This document shows positions 39,810-49,575 of a stretch of 64,000 nt of DNA, one piece after another. The stretch is from Natronobacterium gregoryi SP2 (GTDB lineage: Archaea > Halobacteriota > Halobacteria > Halobacteriales > Natrialbaceae), in contig NC_019792.1 of NCBI RefSeq assembly GCF_000230715.2, forward strand, positions 1,798,001 through 1,862,000, in the 5' to 3' direction. Position 1 is the stretch's first letter. Every line of letters begins with the position of its first letter. The position numbers and the translations under genes are program-made. The notes beneath the pieces are model-generated. The model made no database searches, was not told where the DNA came from, and saw only the letters and a list, made by a program, of their open reading frames with translations.

Positions 39810-40234
39810 CCTACGGAAGCCACGAGGCACTGGCCGACGTCATCGACGACCTCCGCAACCACGACGATCTCGTCGACCTCCTCGAGGACGGCTCGGCAAT
39901 CGACGAGGGCTGGCCGCGGAAGCCCCAAGACCACGACATCGTCGTCCGAGTCCAGCCGATCACGGAATCCTCGAGCCACATGGGTGGTGGCACCGAGCGC
40001 GTGTTCCGGTTCCAGGTCTCGGTCGTCGCGACGGCTGACTGGCGTTCTGACCAGCAGGCACCCACCTATCAGATGGCGAAGATCATGCACCAGATTGCCG
40101 AGCGGCTTGACGTCGGTGCGCAGTCGCCTTACGCTGAACCCGGTGAAATCGTGTCCGGGAGTTGGGAAGAGGTAACGGGTAATCGAATAGCGCTCATCGA
40201 GGACTGGCGCGTAACAGTCCGACAACGACGATAA
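39806..40234 (+). CDS. Probable tail terminator protein
   Basis: 142 residues: MTYGSHEALADVIDDLRNHD..., helix then beta segments (RVFRFQVSVVATADW, ALIEDWRVTVRQRR). Position directly before the tail tube gene and after the gp10-like gene is that of the tail terminator in long-tailed viruses. Sequence evidence is weak. Confidence 0.6.
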   Translation: MTYGSHEALADVIDDLRNHDDLVDLLEDGSAIDEGWPRKPQDHDIVVRVQPITESSSHMGGGTERVFRFQVSVVATADWRSDQQAPTYQMAKIMHQIAERLDVGAQSPYAEPGEIVSGSWEEVTGNRIALIEDWRVTVRQRR

Positions 40235-40237
40235 CAC

Positions 40238-41071
40238 ATGTCTCAAGAACCAGAACTACCAGATAACGTAATCAGCGGAGCGTACCATCGGCTCGGTGTC
40301 GTCGACGCCGACGAACTCGGCGACGACGTTCTCGACGGCATCAAAGCCGGAGAACAGGAGGTAACGTATATCGGAAACACGCACGACGGATTCGAAGCAG
40401 ACGTCGACTGGAGCGAGTTCGATGTCAACCCGTCCGCCGGCCAGGTCACCCAGCAATTCCGCACGCACGTCGGCTACACGCTGACGACGAACACCTTCGC
40501 GACGCCTGGCCTGGAACAACTCGAGAACGCCGGCCTCGTCGATACGTCGACCGGCCAGCTGCAGCCGAAGCAGCTCGAGGGTGCGATGGTGTCGGAGGTC
40601 TACGAGAACGACCCTCGGCATGAAGACTCGCCGATCGAGACGATCGTGTGGCCGAACGTCGACATCACGATCGACGGCCTCGAGTACGCGGAAGACGACG
40701 CGGGAGAACTCCCCCTCGAGGTCACCGTCAACGACCACCCGTACTTCATGTCCTTCCGGGATGAGGTCGACGCGATCGAGATCGGCGTCGAGACGCTGGA
40801 TGCTGAGTCCGTCACCGACGACGGCGCAACGCTCAACGGCGAACTGACCACGCTCGAGAACGCCGACGATGCGGACGTCTCCTTCGCCTGGGGGCAGGGC
40901 AGTCTCGACAACGAGACCACTGTCGAGACGCTCAACAGTACTGGCACGTTCGACGCGACGCTGACCGATCTGGAGCCCGACACGCAGTACATCTTCCAGG
41001 CAGTCGCGGAGTCCAGTTACGCTACGGACAAAGGCGACATCCTGGCGTTCACCACCGACCCCGAGAGCTAA
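40238..41071 (+). CDS. Major tail (tube) protein with C-terminal Ig/FN3-like domain
   Basis: 277 residues. Residues 1-180 form the tube part (EVTYIGNTHDGFEADVDWS, THVGYTLTTNTFATPGLEQL, LPLEVTVNDHPYFMSF). From about 185 an additional domain appears with ATLNGELTTLENADDADVSF and LEPDTQYIFQAVAES, a fibronectin type III pattern. Such C-terminal domains decorate tail tubes of siphoviruses. The gene precedes the tail assembly chaperone, as expected. Confidence 0.8.
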   Translation: MSQEPELPDNVISGAYHRLGVVDADELGDDVLDGIKAGEQEVTYIGNTHDGFEADVDWSEFDVNPSAGQVTQQFRTHVGYTLTTNTFATPGLEQLENAGLVDTSTGQLQPKQLEGAMVSEVYENDPRHEDSPIETIVWPNVDITIDGLEYAEDDAGELPLEVTVNDHPYFMSFRDEVDAIEIGVETLDAESVTDDGATLNGELTTLENADDADVSFAWGQGSLDNETTVETLNSTGTFDATLTDLEPDTQYIFQAVAESSYATDKGDILAFTTDPES

Positions 41072-41074
41072 TCC

Positions 41075-41554
41075 ATGAGCAGTAGTGCTGAATCCGTGAA
41101 CTGGTCAAATCCGGAAACGGTTGACCAGCACGAAGAGAAGACGCGGCAACGAGAAGAAGAGAGGAAAGAACAGCGGCGTGAAAACGCGTCGATCAAGCAG
41201 CAACTGCAGCGCGATCGCGAGCAGCACACGTTCTACGTCGAGTGGTACAACGATCGCGAACTCCCGTTCAATCCGCTGCCGAAAGAGGCGGCCGACGCGC
41301 TTGACGGGAAGCGTGAGCGGATGGCTCACTGCGCCCAGAGCGGGAACTGGGAGGAGTTCGCGGAACAGGCGGACTTCCTGGCACAGAACGCAGCCGAGTG
41401 GCTGGCTGAAGCGTGGGATGGCGACGAAATGCTGTTCGCCGAGGACTGGCGGGACATCTACGACGACGATGAGCTCCTGGAGCTCCTGAACAAGGTCGAC
41501 CAACGAGGTGAGGGGGCCGAGACCGAGGCAGTCCTCGAGTTTCTCGGCCAGTAA
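41075..41554 (+). CDS. Tail assembly chaperone (G-type)
   Basis: 159 residues, highly charged and helical at the N-terminus (EEKTRQREEERKEQRRENAS). It lies between the tail tube and the tape measure, the place of the lambda G gene. An open frame shifted +1 (41508-41702) overlaps its end, as in G/GT systems, so a longer frameshifted product is likely. Confidence 0.75.
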   Translation: MSSSAESVNWSNPETVDQHEEKTRQREEERKEQRRENASIKQQLQRDREQHTFYVEWYNDRELPFNPLPKEAADALDGKRERMAHCAQSGNWEEFAEQADFLAQNAAEWLAEAWDGDEMLFAEDWRDIYDDDELLELLNKVDQRGEGAETEAVLEFLGQ

Positions 41555-41702
41555 CTACGGTCTGTTCTGGTTCGAACTCCTGGCGCTGTTCGGCCTCACG
41601 CCTGGAGAGTGGGGTGAACTTCGAGAAGACCGGCGGCTATTCCTCGAGCACGCGTACTTCAACTACTACGAAGAACACGGAAGTGCGCTACAGAGTTTAT
41701 GA
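41508..41702 (+). CDS. Frameshifted T extension of the tail assembly chaperone
   Basis: In the +1 (equivalently -2) frame relative to the upstream gene; the preceding stop in this frame is TGA 41487-41489, so a shift must occur between 41490 and 41554. The run GGGGG at 41512-41516, read GAG GGG GCC in frame, would allow tRNA slippage. The extension encodes LFWFELLALFGLTPGEWGEL, then EHAYFNYYEEHG, resembling the T domain that binds the tape measure protein. Confidence 0.65.
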   Translation: MRGPRPRQSSSFSASNYGLFWFELLALFGLTPGEWGELREDRRLFLEHAYFNYYEEHGSALQSL

Positions 41703-41927
41703 CGGTGCCGCGTCGTCTTCGTCGACGTCTGTGTCGCCGAATCGCATTACTGCCCAGACTACTGGGCTCGATAGGATCGCCAAGCCGCCGATACCTATCA
41801 TGAGGAGTCCCGCTGGCCAGAAGATGAGGCTGACGAGGAAACCGATCACCAGTAGACCTGCTCCTAAGAAGGCGAATATGAACGCGCTGAGTCCGGGGCT
41901 CATGTCGTCTTGGTCGATTTCAGCCAT
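41697..41927 (-). CDS. Reverse-strand two-span membrane protein (moron)
   Basis: 76 residues from ATG 41927 (MAEIDQDDMSPGLSAFIFA); an ATG 7 codons upstream is possible. Two or three hydrophobic stretches (FIFAFLGAGLLVIGFLVSLIF, LLMIGIGGLAILSSPVVWAV) and a DVDEDDAAPS tail. It is the only leftward gene inside the tail module, and its stop overlaps the stop of the T extension. Its orientation suggests an independently transcribed lysogeny gene, for example superinfection exclusion (inference). Confidence 0.65.
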   Translation of the reverse strand: MAEIDQDDMSPGLSAFIFAFLGAGLLVIGFLVSLIFWPAGLLMIGIGGLAILSSPVVWAVMRFGDTDVDEDDAAPS

Positions 41928-41995
41928 GGCTGGCAGTTGAGTAGACAATCATATAACATTACCGACGGTTCACCGGTTTTCGTGAGGACATAAAC

Positions 41996-44074
41996 ATGGC
42001 TTTCGAGCGACTACGCGCACAGTTAGAGCTGGATACGTCCGGTTTCAAATCCAGTGTCCAAGACGCACAATCAGACCTGGACGGACTGAGCAGCCGGGCG
42101 CAATCAGCCGGGAAGACGATGCAGCGCGCCGGCGGTATCATGACGGCCGGTATCACAGCTCCGCTCACTGCACTCGGCGCAGCCTCGATCTCGACGGCGA
42201 GCGACGTCGAGGAGATGGGAGCAAGATTCGAGGAGGTGTTCGAGTCCTCGGCTGAAAGCGTCGAAGAGTGGGCAGATACGCACGCAGACGAGATCGGGAG
42301 AAGCCAGAACCAACTGCAGGAGTACGCTGCGAACTTCGGGTCCCTGCTGTCGGCGATGGATGCAACCGAAGAGCAGACAGCCGAGATGAGCAAGGAGCTC
42401 ACAACGCTCACTGCGGACCTGGCGTCGTTCAACAACATGACTGAAGACCAAGTCCAGCAGAACCTCGAGGCCGCGCTCGCTGGCCAGTCGAGGGCGGTGC
42501 GGAAGTTCGGGGTCGACCTCTCCGCCGCTCGAGTCGAGCAGCAGTTGATGAACGATGGGTTGGCAGAAAGTCGGGAAGAAGCGAGCGAAGCCGAACTCGC
42601 CCAAGCACGTCTCAACGCGATCCTCGAGCAGACGGAGGATGCTCAGGGCGACGCCGCGCGGACATCGGATTCATTCGCGAATCAGATGCGATCACTCCGA
42701 GCGGACACCGAGGAGTTGCGCGCGGAGATCGGACAGCACTTACTGCCGGCGGCGACATCACTGGTTGGCTGGGCCTCAAGGGCAGTCGGCTGGTTCAGTG
42801 AACTGTCTGACACGCAGCAGAAGGCAATCGTCATTACGGGCGGCCTCGCTGCTGCGCTTGGCCCGCTACTGTTGGCAGGCGGGACGCTTTTGGCGATGCT
42901 GCCGTCGATGGCCGCCGGATGGGGAATGGCTACGGCGGCGGCCACAGGATTTGCGGGCTCGCTCGCTGGTGGAGTTGTACCAGCAGCTCTTGCTGCGAAC
43001 GTCGCTCTCGGCCCAATCACTGTTCCCCTCTGGGCGATCGTTGCAGCCATCGGAGCGGTGATTGCTGCCGTTGGCGGCCTCTACTACGCTTTCTCGAACA
43101 ACCTCTGGGGGATCAGGGACACAACGATGAACGTCTTCAGTACGGTCCAGGGGTGGCTGGATCGAGTTCCGAACGGGCTGCTGGCCCTCCTCGGCCCGGT
43201 TGGGATGCTCTACGAGGTATGGCGTAACAACCTGTTCGGCGTTCAGGATGTTGTCGGAAACGTCTTCGACTGGATCGGCGACAAGATCGACTGGCTCCGC
43301 GACCAGATCGAGCGCATCCCTGGTCTCGGCGACGATGACGAGTTCGATCAGACCGACGCGATCGACGATCCAGAGGACCCCGAACCGCCAGAACCCACCG
43401 AAGAGTTCGAAGAAGCCGGCGAGAACACCGCTCAAAGCTTCGGATCTGGGTTCCAAGATGGGCTGGTCGAGCAACTCGAGACGGGTGACGTCGAGGACCA
43501 TCTTTCCGAGGGGATCGAGGCTCAGACGGACGACGTTGCCGAGATGGAAGCTCGGATGAGCGAGCTCGAGACGATCGAAGAGCGCGGTATCATCTCCGAC
43601 GAGGCGCAGCAGGAACTCGACACGCTCAGAAGCGAACTGCCTGATGCTCGTGACGAACTCGCGAACTTAGAGGACCAGCTGGCCGACGTCCAGGAGGCCG
43701 ACGATATAACGGAGATCGAGTCGGAGGTCGTGGCCGACGTCGCGGAGGCTGAACTGCAGAGCGAGCGCGAAGAGGCGGAAGCGCTGAAAGACGTCTACGA
43801 CGAACTCGAGAACCGGGATATCGATGTCGAGTCTGATATCGACCCTGAACGGTTCGACGAGGTCGATGTCGGCTCTCAAGTGGACGATGTGATGGCTGAT
43901 GGAGACGACAGCGAGCCGGAGGAGAAAGTCGAAGAGAAGCTCACCGAAGAGATGCGGCGTCTGCGCGAGTTGTTCGACGAACTCCGGATCCCGGTCATGG
44001 TCTCAGTCGACGAGCGCGAGTTCGAACGCGTGTTCGAGACGTATGCCGACGACATCGTTTTCGAGGGGGCCTAA
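41996..44074 (+). CDS. Tape measure protein
   Basis: 692 residues. Long helical regions (about 1-240 and 470-660) flank hydrophobic segments (about 270-370, for example KAIVITGGLAAALGPLLLAG and VPLWAIVAAIGAVIAAVGG). This combination, and its place after the tail chaperone, defines tape measure proteins, which set tail length and are ejected during DNA entry. At about 0.15 nm per residue a tail near 100 nm is predicted. Start: ATG 41996 (MAFERLRAQLELDTSGF). Confidence 0.88.
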   Translation: MAFERLRAQLELDTSGFKSSVQDAQSDLDGLSSRAQSAGKTMQRAGGIMTAGITAPLTALGAASISTASDVEEMGARFEEVFESSAESVEEWADTHADEIGRSQNQLQEYAANFGSLLSAMDATEEQTAEMSKELTTLTADLASFNNMTEDQVQQNLEAALAGQSRAVRKFGVDLSAARVEQQLMNDGLAESREEASEAELAQARLNAILEQTEDAQGDAARTSDSFANQMRSLRADTEELRAEIGQHLLPAATSLVGWASRAVGWFSELSDTQQKAIVITGGLAAALGPLLLAGGTLLAMLPSMAAGWGMATAAATGFAGSLAGGVVPAALAANVALGPITVPLWAIVAAIGAVIAAVGGLYYAFSNNLWGIRDTTMNVFSTVQGWLDRVPNGLLALLGPVGMLYEVWRNNLFGVQDVVGNVFDWIGDKIDWLRDQIERIPGLGDDDEFDQTDAIDDPEDPEPPEPTEEFEEAGENTAQSFGSGFQDGLVEQLETGDVEDHLSEGIEAQTDDVAEMEARMSELETIEERGIISDEAQQELDTLRSELPDARDELANLEDQLADVQEADDITEIESEVVADVAEAELQSEREEAEALKDVYDELENRDIDVESDIDPERFDEVDVGSQVDDVMADGDDSEPEEKVEEKLTEEMRRLRELFDELRIPVMVSVDEREFERVFETYADDIVFEGA

Positions 44075-44077
44075 CTG

Positions 44078-45196
44078 ATGCAAATCGGACATCTCGATTT
44101 TAACGCGAAGAACGACCTCGGACAGCTGTCGAACAGTACTGGCGTCTCGACATCCGAGCAGAACTATGACCGTGGCGGGTCTGTCGTTGTGGCGACGACC
44201 GATACCGTCCCGTCGCTGGGGCCAGTACAAGTCACCTTCAACGGTGAAGAGGCATCACGAGCCTCTCTCGAACTCGAAGAGTTGTTGAACTCCCTCAAGA
44301 TCGGGCCACTCGCGATCGCCGATGCACCGCACGCTGGCCTCGAGGGATACTACTGGAGTCCATCGATATCCCGCGATATGCGGACCTCCGGCGAGCAGGG
44401 GATCGTCACTCTTGACCCGTCGTTTGCCCTCGCCGGCCGCCGTGGATCGCACCGCCGAGCGATCGAGACAGCACCGTCTGATGACGTCGACCACGAGTAC
44501 GGGAACGACCTCGAGGCCCTGATCGCTCTGCCGGCGACTGCGCGGCTGGCCGAGTGGCTGGATCCGGAGTCGAAGACCACCGATCCTGCGACGCCACTCG
44601 AGACCGTTGAAACAGCCCGCGGCGAACTCGAACTCTACGACGCCAAAGACGGCCCCGACCTCGACACCACCCAGCCAGTCCTCACGGCCGACATCCCCTA
44701 CAGCGACGACTCGATCGGTGACGTCTACGTCTGGGACCTGTACGACTCCGATGAAGTAGCGGAGGGCCGGCGGGTCTCGCTGCCGGCGCACGACCCCGCG
44801 GGTCCGATCGCGCTCGACACCGGCCGGCTCCGGCTCGTGCTCGACCAATACTCGGGAACGATCCAGGCCGACGAGTACGACCCAGACAACGGGTGGAGCG
44901 ATGTCGGCCTCGAGGACGACCAGCCAGCGAGCGTCGAGCTCGTCGTCGTCGACGTCGCGACGATCGAAGCACCCCGGGCACGGGGTCAGCTGCGGTTCGA
45001 CGTCGACGGCGACCCGTACTATCTCGACGTCATCGCTTCGGGCGGCCACGACAGCGTGCTCGTGACGATCCCCGACGGCGAGAGTGGGCCGATCCCGACC
45101 AGCCTGGAGGAGTGGCTCGAGCCGATCGCCTCGGAGCGCATCGTCGATCCGCAGTCGAGTAAGACGCTCGTCGACCGACAGGAGGTGCGTCGATAA
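44078..45196 (+). CDS. Probable distal tail protein
   Basis: 372 residues directly after the tape measure gene, the position of Dit/tail-tip proteins. Mixed beta-rich sequence: GSVVVATTDTVPSLGPVQVT, LNSLKIGPLAIADAPHAGL, SGEQGIVTLDPSFALAGR. No enzyme motif. Its last base is shared with the next gene. Confidence 0.6.
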   Translation: MQIGHLDFNAKNDLGQLSNSTGVSTSEQNYDRGGSVVVATTDTVPSLGPVQVTFNGEEASRASLELEELLNSLKIGPLAIADAPHAGLEGYYWSPSISRDMRTSGEQGIVTLDPSFALAGRRGSHRRAIETAPSDDVDHEYGNDLEALIALPATARLAEWLDPESKTTDPATPLETVETARGELELYDAKDGPDLDTTQPVLTADIPYSDDSIGDVYVWDLYDSDEVAEGRRVSLPAHDPAGPIALDTGRLRLVLDQYSGTIQADEYDPDNGWSDVGLEDDQPASVELVVVDVATIEAPRARGQLRFDVDGDPYYLDVIASGGHDSVLVTIPDGESGPIPTSLEEWLEPIASERIVDPQSSKTLVDRQEVRR

Positions 45197-46794
45197 TGTC
45201 GGATTTCTCCTATACTGAGCCCGGGTACTATTCGCTCGACCTTTCCGAGTACGATGACGAGCAGACGATCGAAATAGAGGTCCGCGGCGGAGCGGGTGAA
45301 GACGCCGAGTACGAGCATCGCCTCTCAAATTTCGGTGCCGCGTCGGACGGAGGAGGCGGCGGAGTAATCACGGGTACGACGACCATCGGGGAACTCCCGG
45401 ACGAAATTGACATTCTCGTCGGAGAGGAGGGCAACAATGACCCTCAATACGGCGATGGGGGAGCCGGTTGGGAAGGGGATGTAGACTATCACGACGGGAC
45501 AGATGGATACGTTAACTCCGGCGGAGGAGGCGGAGCGTCCGAGGTTTTCGTCGATGACCGCGACGAGGACGAGAATAGATTGCTTGTCGCAGGCGGCGGA
45601 GGAGGCGGTACTTGTCACGTCGAGGAGGGGAGTTCAGACGCTCTAAGTGACGGCGCTCCCGGCGGGTATCCCGAAGGGGAAAACGCCGAGTCTCGAGAGG
45701 AGCTCGGCGAGCCCGAGGGTGGCGACCAATCCTCGGGTGGAGAAGTCCCCAATACCGGCGTTTCGAGCGCCGAAGCTTCGGACGGGCGTTGGCAAGACGG
45801 CGGTGACGGCGATACATACCGGAATTGTGGTATCGGAGCCGGAGGCGGCGGGTATTACGGCGGTGCCGGCGGGTACTGTCATCAAGACACGCGGGACATC
45901 GACGAATACGACCCGGCCGGTGCCGGCGGAGCCGGAGGGTCGTCACACATCAAAGAGGAGTACTTCGACGACTTCACACACTCGACGGGAGCGAACTCCG
46001 GCGACGGATCGGTATATATCACGATCGGCAATCCGTCGGTATCCGACCTCGAGGTGACGTTCGAGGGTTACGAGGAGGTTGATATCGCGTGGGAGGACGA
46101 GGACGTCGAGGAAATTGATATCGAACGCGACGGATCGCTTATCGCGACGGTCGACGGCTCGAACAACTCATATACTGATACTGGGCTCGACGGTGATACG
46201 GAGTACGAGTATCAGGTTTTCGCGGTTCAGGGTGACGTGCGTCACGAATCGTCGGATACGATCATGGCGACGACCGGTTACCTTCCGGACGAGACCACGA
46301 TCGACGTCACGGACCGACAGATAACGATAACGTCGGTCGAGCCGACGCAGGATTACGAGGAGCTCCGCCTCTATCGAAACGGCGATGAAATCGACTCGGT
46401 CGAGGACGCGTCCGACTATGAGTACGTCGATAACGGCCTCCTCGATGGAAAACACTACAAGTATGATATCGTCGCCGTGTACAGGGCGAGCGAGGACGAG
46501 CGATCCGAGGAGGGACTGACGCCGCTCCCGGCGGTCGAGGGCGTCGAGGTCGTCGACGTCGACGGGAGGGTCGCGACGGTCGAGGCGGTCGACCCGTCGA
46601 ATAACGCGTCCGGGTACCGACTCCTCCTCCGCGAGGACGATGACGGCGAGTACGAGGAGGACGTCGACCGCGACCCGGTCGACGAGGGAGAGACGGCGAC
46701 TTTCGAGACGTCGGAGCTCCTCGACGGACAGCTGTACGGCGCCGTGATAGAGACTTATACCGAGGATACGGAGGTGCGATCCGACGATGACTGA
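45196..46794 (+). CDS. Tail adhesin: ALK/LTK-like glycine-rich domain plus FN3 repeats
   Basis: 532 residues. About residues 28-275 form a glycine-rich domain with the spaced motifs GGGGASEVFV, LLVAGGGGGG, GIGAGGGGYYGGAGGY and GAGGAGGSSHI. These match the pattern of the glycine-rich ligand-binding domain of ALK/LTK receptors (Pfam Gly_rich, PF12810), also found in some phage adhesins. Three FN3-like units follow (about 278-360, 366-445, 446-532; for example LDGDTEYEYQVFAV). Position after the tail-tip gene and the architecture suggest host-surface binding. It overlaps the next gene by 8 nt. Confidence 0.7.
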   Translation: MSDFSYTEPGYYSLDLSEYDDEQTIEIEVRGGAGEDAEYEHRLSNFGAASDGGGGGVITGTTTIGELPDEIDILVGEEGNNDPQYGDGGAGWEGDVDYHDGTDGYVNSGGGGGASEVFVDDRDEDENRLLVAGGGGGGTCHVEEGSSDALSDGAPGGYPEGENAESREELGEPEGGDQSSGGEVPNTGVSSAEASDGRWQDGGDGDTYRNCGIGAGGGGYYGGAGGYCHQDTRDIDEYDPAGAGGAGGSSHIKEEYFDDFTHSTGANSGDGSVYITIGNPSVSDLEVTFEGYEEVDIAWEDEDVEEIDIERDGSLIATVDGSNNSYTDTGLDGDTEYEYQVFAVQGDVRHESSDTIMATTGYLPDETTIDVTDRQITITSVEPTQDYEELRLYRNGDEIDSVEDASDYEYVDNGLLDGKHYKYDIVAVYRASEDERSEEGLTPLPAVEGVEVVDVDGRVATVEAVDPSNNASGYRLLLREDDDGEYEEDVDRDPVDEGETATFETSELLDGQLYGAVIETYTEDTEVRSDDD

Positions 46795-49507
46795 CGGACA
46801 CGTCACGTTTACGACCGACTTGCCGGACGTCGAGGAGATGACTCTTGACGCGACCGAGCCCGAGACGCTCGGCGCCGAGTGGGGTGACGTCCTCAATAAC
46901 GGCGAGTACGTGCTTGAGCTTCGCGACGACGATCCTGACGGCGACCACCCCGATTACGAACACGAGGCGACCGTTGGTTACGACGAGGGCACAGAACACA
47001 CGATCGAGGGTATCCTCGGCGGCGAACAGTACTCCGTCCGGATCCGAACCGAAACCGAGTACAAGATCGGTGAGTGGCTCGAAGTAGAGGAGAAAACGAA
47101 GCTGGTCCCGTCCGACTACGTCACGGTTGAAGAGACCGATGAGACGTCGGTCGAACTCTCTTGGACGATCGAGAACGAGTTCCGTGGGTCGCATCTAATC
47201 TATCGGCAACGCGAGGACTACGACTACGAGGGCGATCCAGCCGATACTGGCCGACTGACCGGCACTGTCGCAGATGACGACGACGAGTTCGTCGACGAAA
47301 GCGTGTCACCGGACCGCGAGTACCAGTACCAGGTTCGGACACAGACGCAGTGGCAGTACGCCGATAGCGAGACCACTGATCCGGTCACGACCGAGGAGAC
47401 CGCTCTCGAGGACCGGTCGGTGCCGCGAGGGGGCTGGTATGTCGAACTCGAGCACCCCGAGGGTGTGACGATCACGCCCGACGTCCTGGACGGCGCAACG
47501 TTCAGCGCGGAGATCCGCGATCAGCCCACCGCCTCGATCGACATCGAACGCAATCCAGCGATCTACGCGGACAGCTACGAAGGCATCCCCATCCGGGTCT
47601 GGAAGGACGGTGATCGGCTCCCGGTCGAGGAGGTCGAGGAATCCGACCTCGAGGACGACCACGTTTCGCTGACCGCGGTCGGCGGTACCGCTCTTGAGAA
47701 CGATGTCGAGCGTGACGTCGTCGACGAACGAGTTTCCGAGATCGTCGAGACTCTGCTCGAGGACACCGACCTCGAGGCGAACGTCGACGTGCCAGAAGCC
47801 AGTATCGAGGAGGACGTTGGCGTTGTGTTCGCGGATGACGAGCTGACGTTCGAGGAGTTGCTCGAAGCGCTCCCGATCGACGAGGAGACGATCCCGCTCG
47901 AGGTCGACGGGAACACGGTCAAGCCACTCCAGACGTGTGCCGTCATCGACCTCGACGGGGACATCACCGGCGACATGTACTCCGGAGGGGCGGCGCAAGA
48001 GATTAACTTCTCTGTCAGCCACGAATTCGGTTACAAGGTCCCGGAAGAGAATCTGAACCTACGGTATCGCCGGGGTGGGTATGAGAATCCGGACGACGGC
48101 CCGACGTACGATCTCCTCTGGAACGGCGAATGGTTTTGGCAGGACGCGGACATCGGCTCGCAAGACGACCCATCGTGGCGGCGGGAAAGCTGGGACCTGT
48201 GGGGCAGCGGGGACGTCGCCGACAATTCCATGACGATCCAGTACAGCGACTCTCCCGATGAGGGAGATGGGATGTTCGTCGACGTCGTCGCGTTCTACGA
48301 CGACCGCTTCCACAGTTCGATAGATTTCTCTGATGAACTCCACGAACCCGGCGGCTACCTTCCCGGACCGTCGTTGTATCCGGACGACCCGCTCGAGATC
48401 GAGACGGAGACCCTATCCCAATTCAGGGAGGCGATCGCTGGCTATCTCGATGTCGAGACCGGTCACGGCGGCGGTGTCGATGAGCTCGCACTGTCCGCCG
48501 ACGCCGGCGGCTCGTGGATCGAAGCCGAGGACGCGACGTCGCTCGAGGGAGAGTTCTACGAGTCCGGGCCTCACATCAAGGCGCGTTTCGGGCTCGGTGC
48601 CGATCGCGACCTCGAGCCCCAGGGTGCAACCCCCCGTTTCGGGTATGAGCCGCAATCGCTCGAGTCGATCGACATTCGTGCGGACTTCGACGATCGGCCG
48701 CTCGTCCTGAACCGGATCCTCGAAGGCGACCTCGGTGACGTCCTGGACGAACTCGCCGACGTCTCCGACGCGGTCTGGGAGGTCGGCGTCAATGCGGATG
48801 GTGAGCTGACGCTCGAGTGGACGTGGCCCGGTGACCGCAAAGCCGAGACTCCAGCCACTGGCGCGATGGATCCCTCTGTGTCGAAGGAGTCGGCGCCGAT
48901 CCTGATGGCCAGGGTTCGCGGTGGTCGGACGTCGACCCGGCAGCGTGTCGAGGCCGATCCCGGATCGTGGGTTGATCTTCGTGCGGAGAACATCATCCCC
49001 GGCACGGAAACCGTCGAGGACAGCGATGGCGAAGAGTACTCGCGGGGGCTGGACTACGAGATGGAGAACGGCAACGGTCGGATTCGGATGACCGAGTCCG
49101 GCGCGATCGACGACGGTGAAGAACTCCATCTCGAGTACGACTACAAGGTCAGCGGTGAGTTCGAGCACGAGGACTACGATGGCGATCGCCGGACGCGGTT
49201 GACGGAGACGATCTCGGATCTGTCGACCGAGCGCGCATGCGAGCAGGCCGCGATGTACCTCGTTCGAGAGCTCTCGACGCCGCGGTACGAGGTGAGCGCG
49301 GACTTCCCCTCGGGGGAGATCAGGTCGCTCGTCGAGGCCGTCGAACTTGAGGACCTCGACGTCGACGTTCCCGCGGAGTACTTGCTTCCCTACGATATGT
49401 CCATTGAGTCCGACCGAGACCGAGTGACGTTCGGCACGAGGCGGAGCTCGTCAGAGGTCTTTGGTGGGTTCGAGAGTCGGCTGGATTCTGCCAACGACCG
49501 CGTTTAA
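46787..49507 (+). CDS. Large tail-tip/baseplate hub-like protein with FN3 repeats
   Basis: 906 residues. The N-terminus has two FN3-like units (about 10-105 and 110-205: GGEQYSVRIRTETEY, SPDREYQYQVRTQTQW). The central and C-terminal parts (RGGWYVELEHPEGVTITPD, IWKDGDRLPVEEVEE-like VRVWKDG, ERACEQAAMYLVRELSTPRY) resemble tail hub proteins such as gp44/GpD-like folds. It is the last rightward gene of the structural module. No lytic or protease motif seen. Confidence 0.6.
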   Translation: MTDGHVTFTTDLPDVEEMTLDATEPETLGAEWGDVLNNGEYVLELRDDDPDGDHPDYEHEATVGYDEGTEHTIEGILGGEQYSVRIRTETEYKIGEWLEVEEKTKLVPSDYVTVEETDETSVELSWTIENEFRGSHLIYRQREDYDYEGDPADTGRLTGTVADDDDEFVDESVSPDREYQYQVRTQTQWQYADSETTDPVTTEETALEDRSVPRGGWYVELEHPEGVTITPDVLDGATFSAEIRDQPTASIDIERNPAIYADSYEGIPIRVWKDGDRLPVEEVEESDLEDDHVSLTAVGGTALENDVERDVVDERVSEIVETLLEDTDLEANVDVPEASIEEDVGVVFADDELTFEELLEALPIDEETIPLEVDGNTVKPLQTCAVIDLDGDITGDMYSGGAAQEINFSVSHEFGYKVPEENLNLRYRRGGYENPDDGPTYDLLWNGEWFWQDADIGSQDDPSWRRESWDLWGSGDVADNSMTIQYSDSPDEGDGMFVDVVAFYDDRFHSSIDFSDELHEPGGYLPGPSLYPDDPLEIETETLSQFREAIAGYLDVETGHGGGVDELALSADAGGSWIEAEDATSLEGEFYESGPHIKARFGLGADRDLEPQGATPRFGYEPQSLESIDIRADFDDRPLVLNRILEGDLGDVLDELADVSDAVWEVGVNADGELTLEWTWPGDRKAETPATGAMDPSVSKESAPILMARVRGGRTSTRQRVEADPGSWVDLRAENIIPGTETVEDSDGEEYSRGLDYEMENGNGRIRMTESGAIDDGEELHLEYDYKVSGEFEHEDYDGDRRTRLTETISDLSTERACEQAAMYLVRELSTPRYEVSADFPSGEIRSLVEAVELEDLDVDVPAEYLLPYDMSIESDRDRVTFGTRRSSSEVFGGFESRLDSANDRV

Positions 49508-49575
49508 CACTCTCCTCTCTCTTTTCGCTTTCTGTCCTTCTGAGAACTACTGTTGATGAGCGAGTAGAGGCATCG

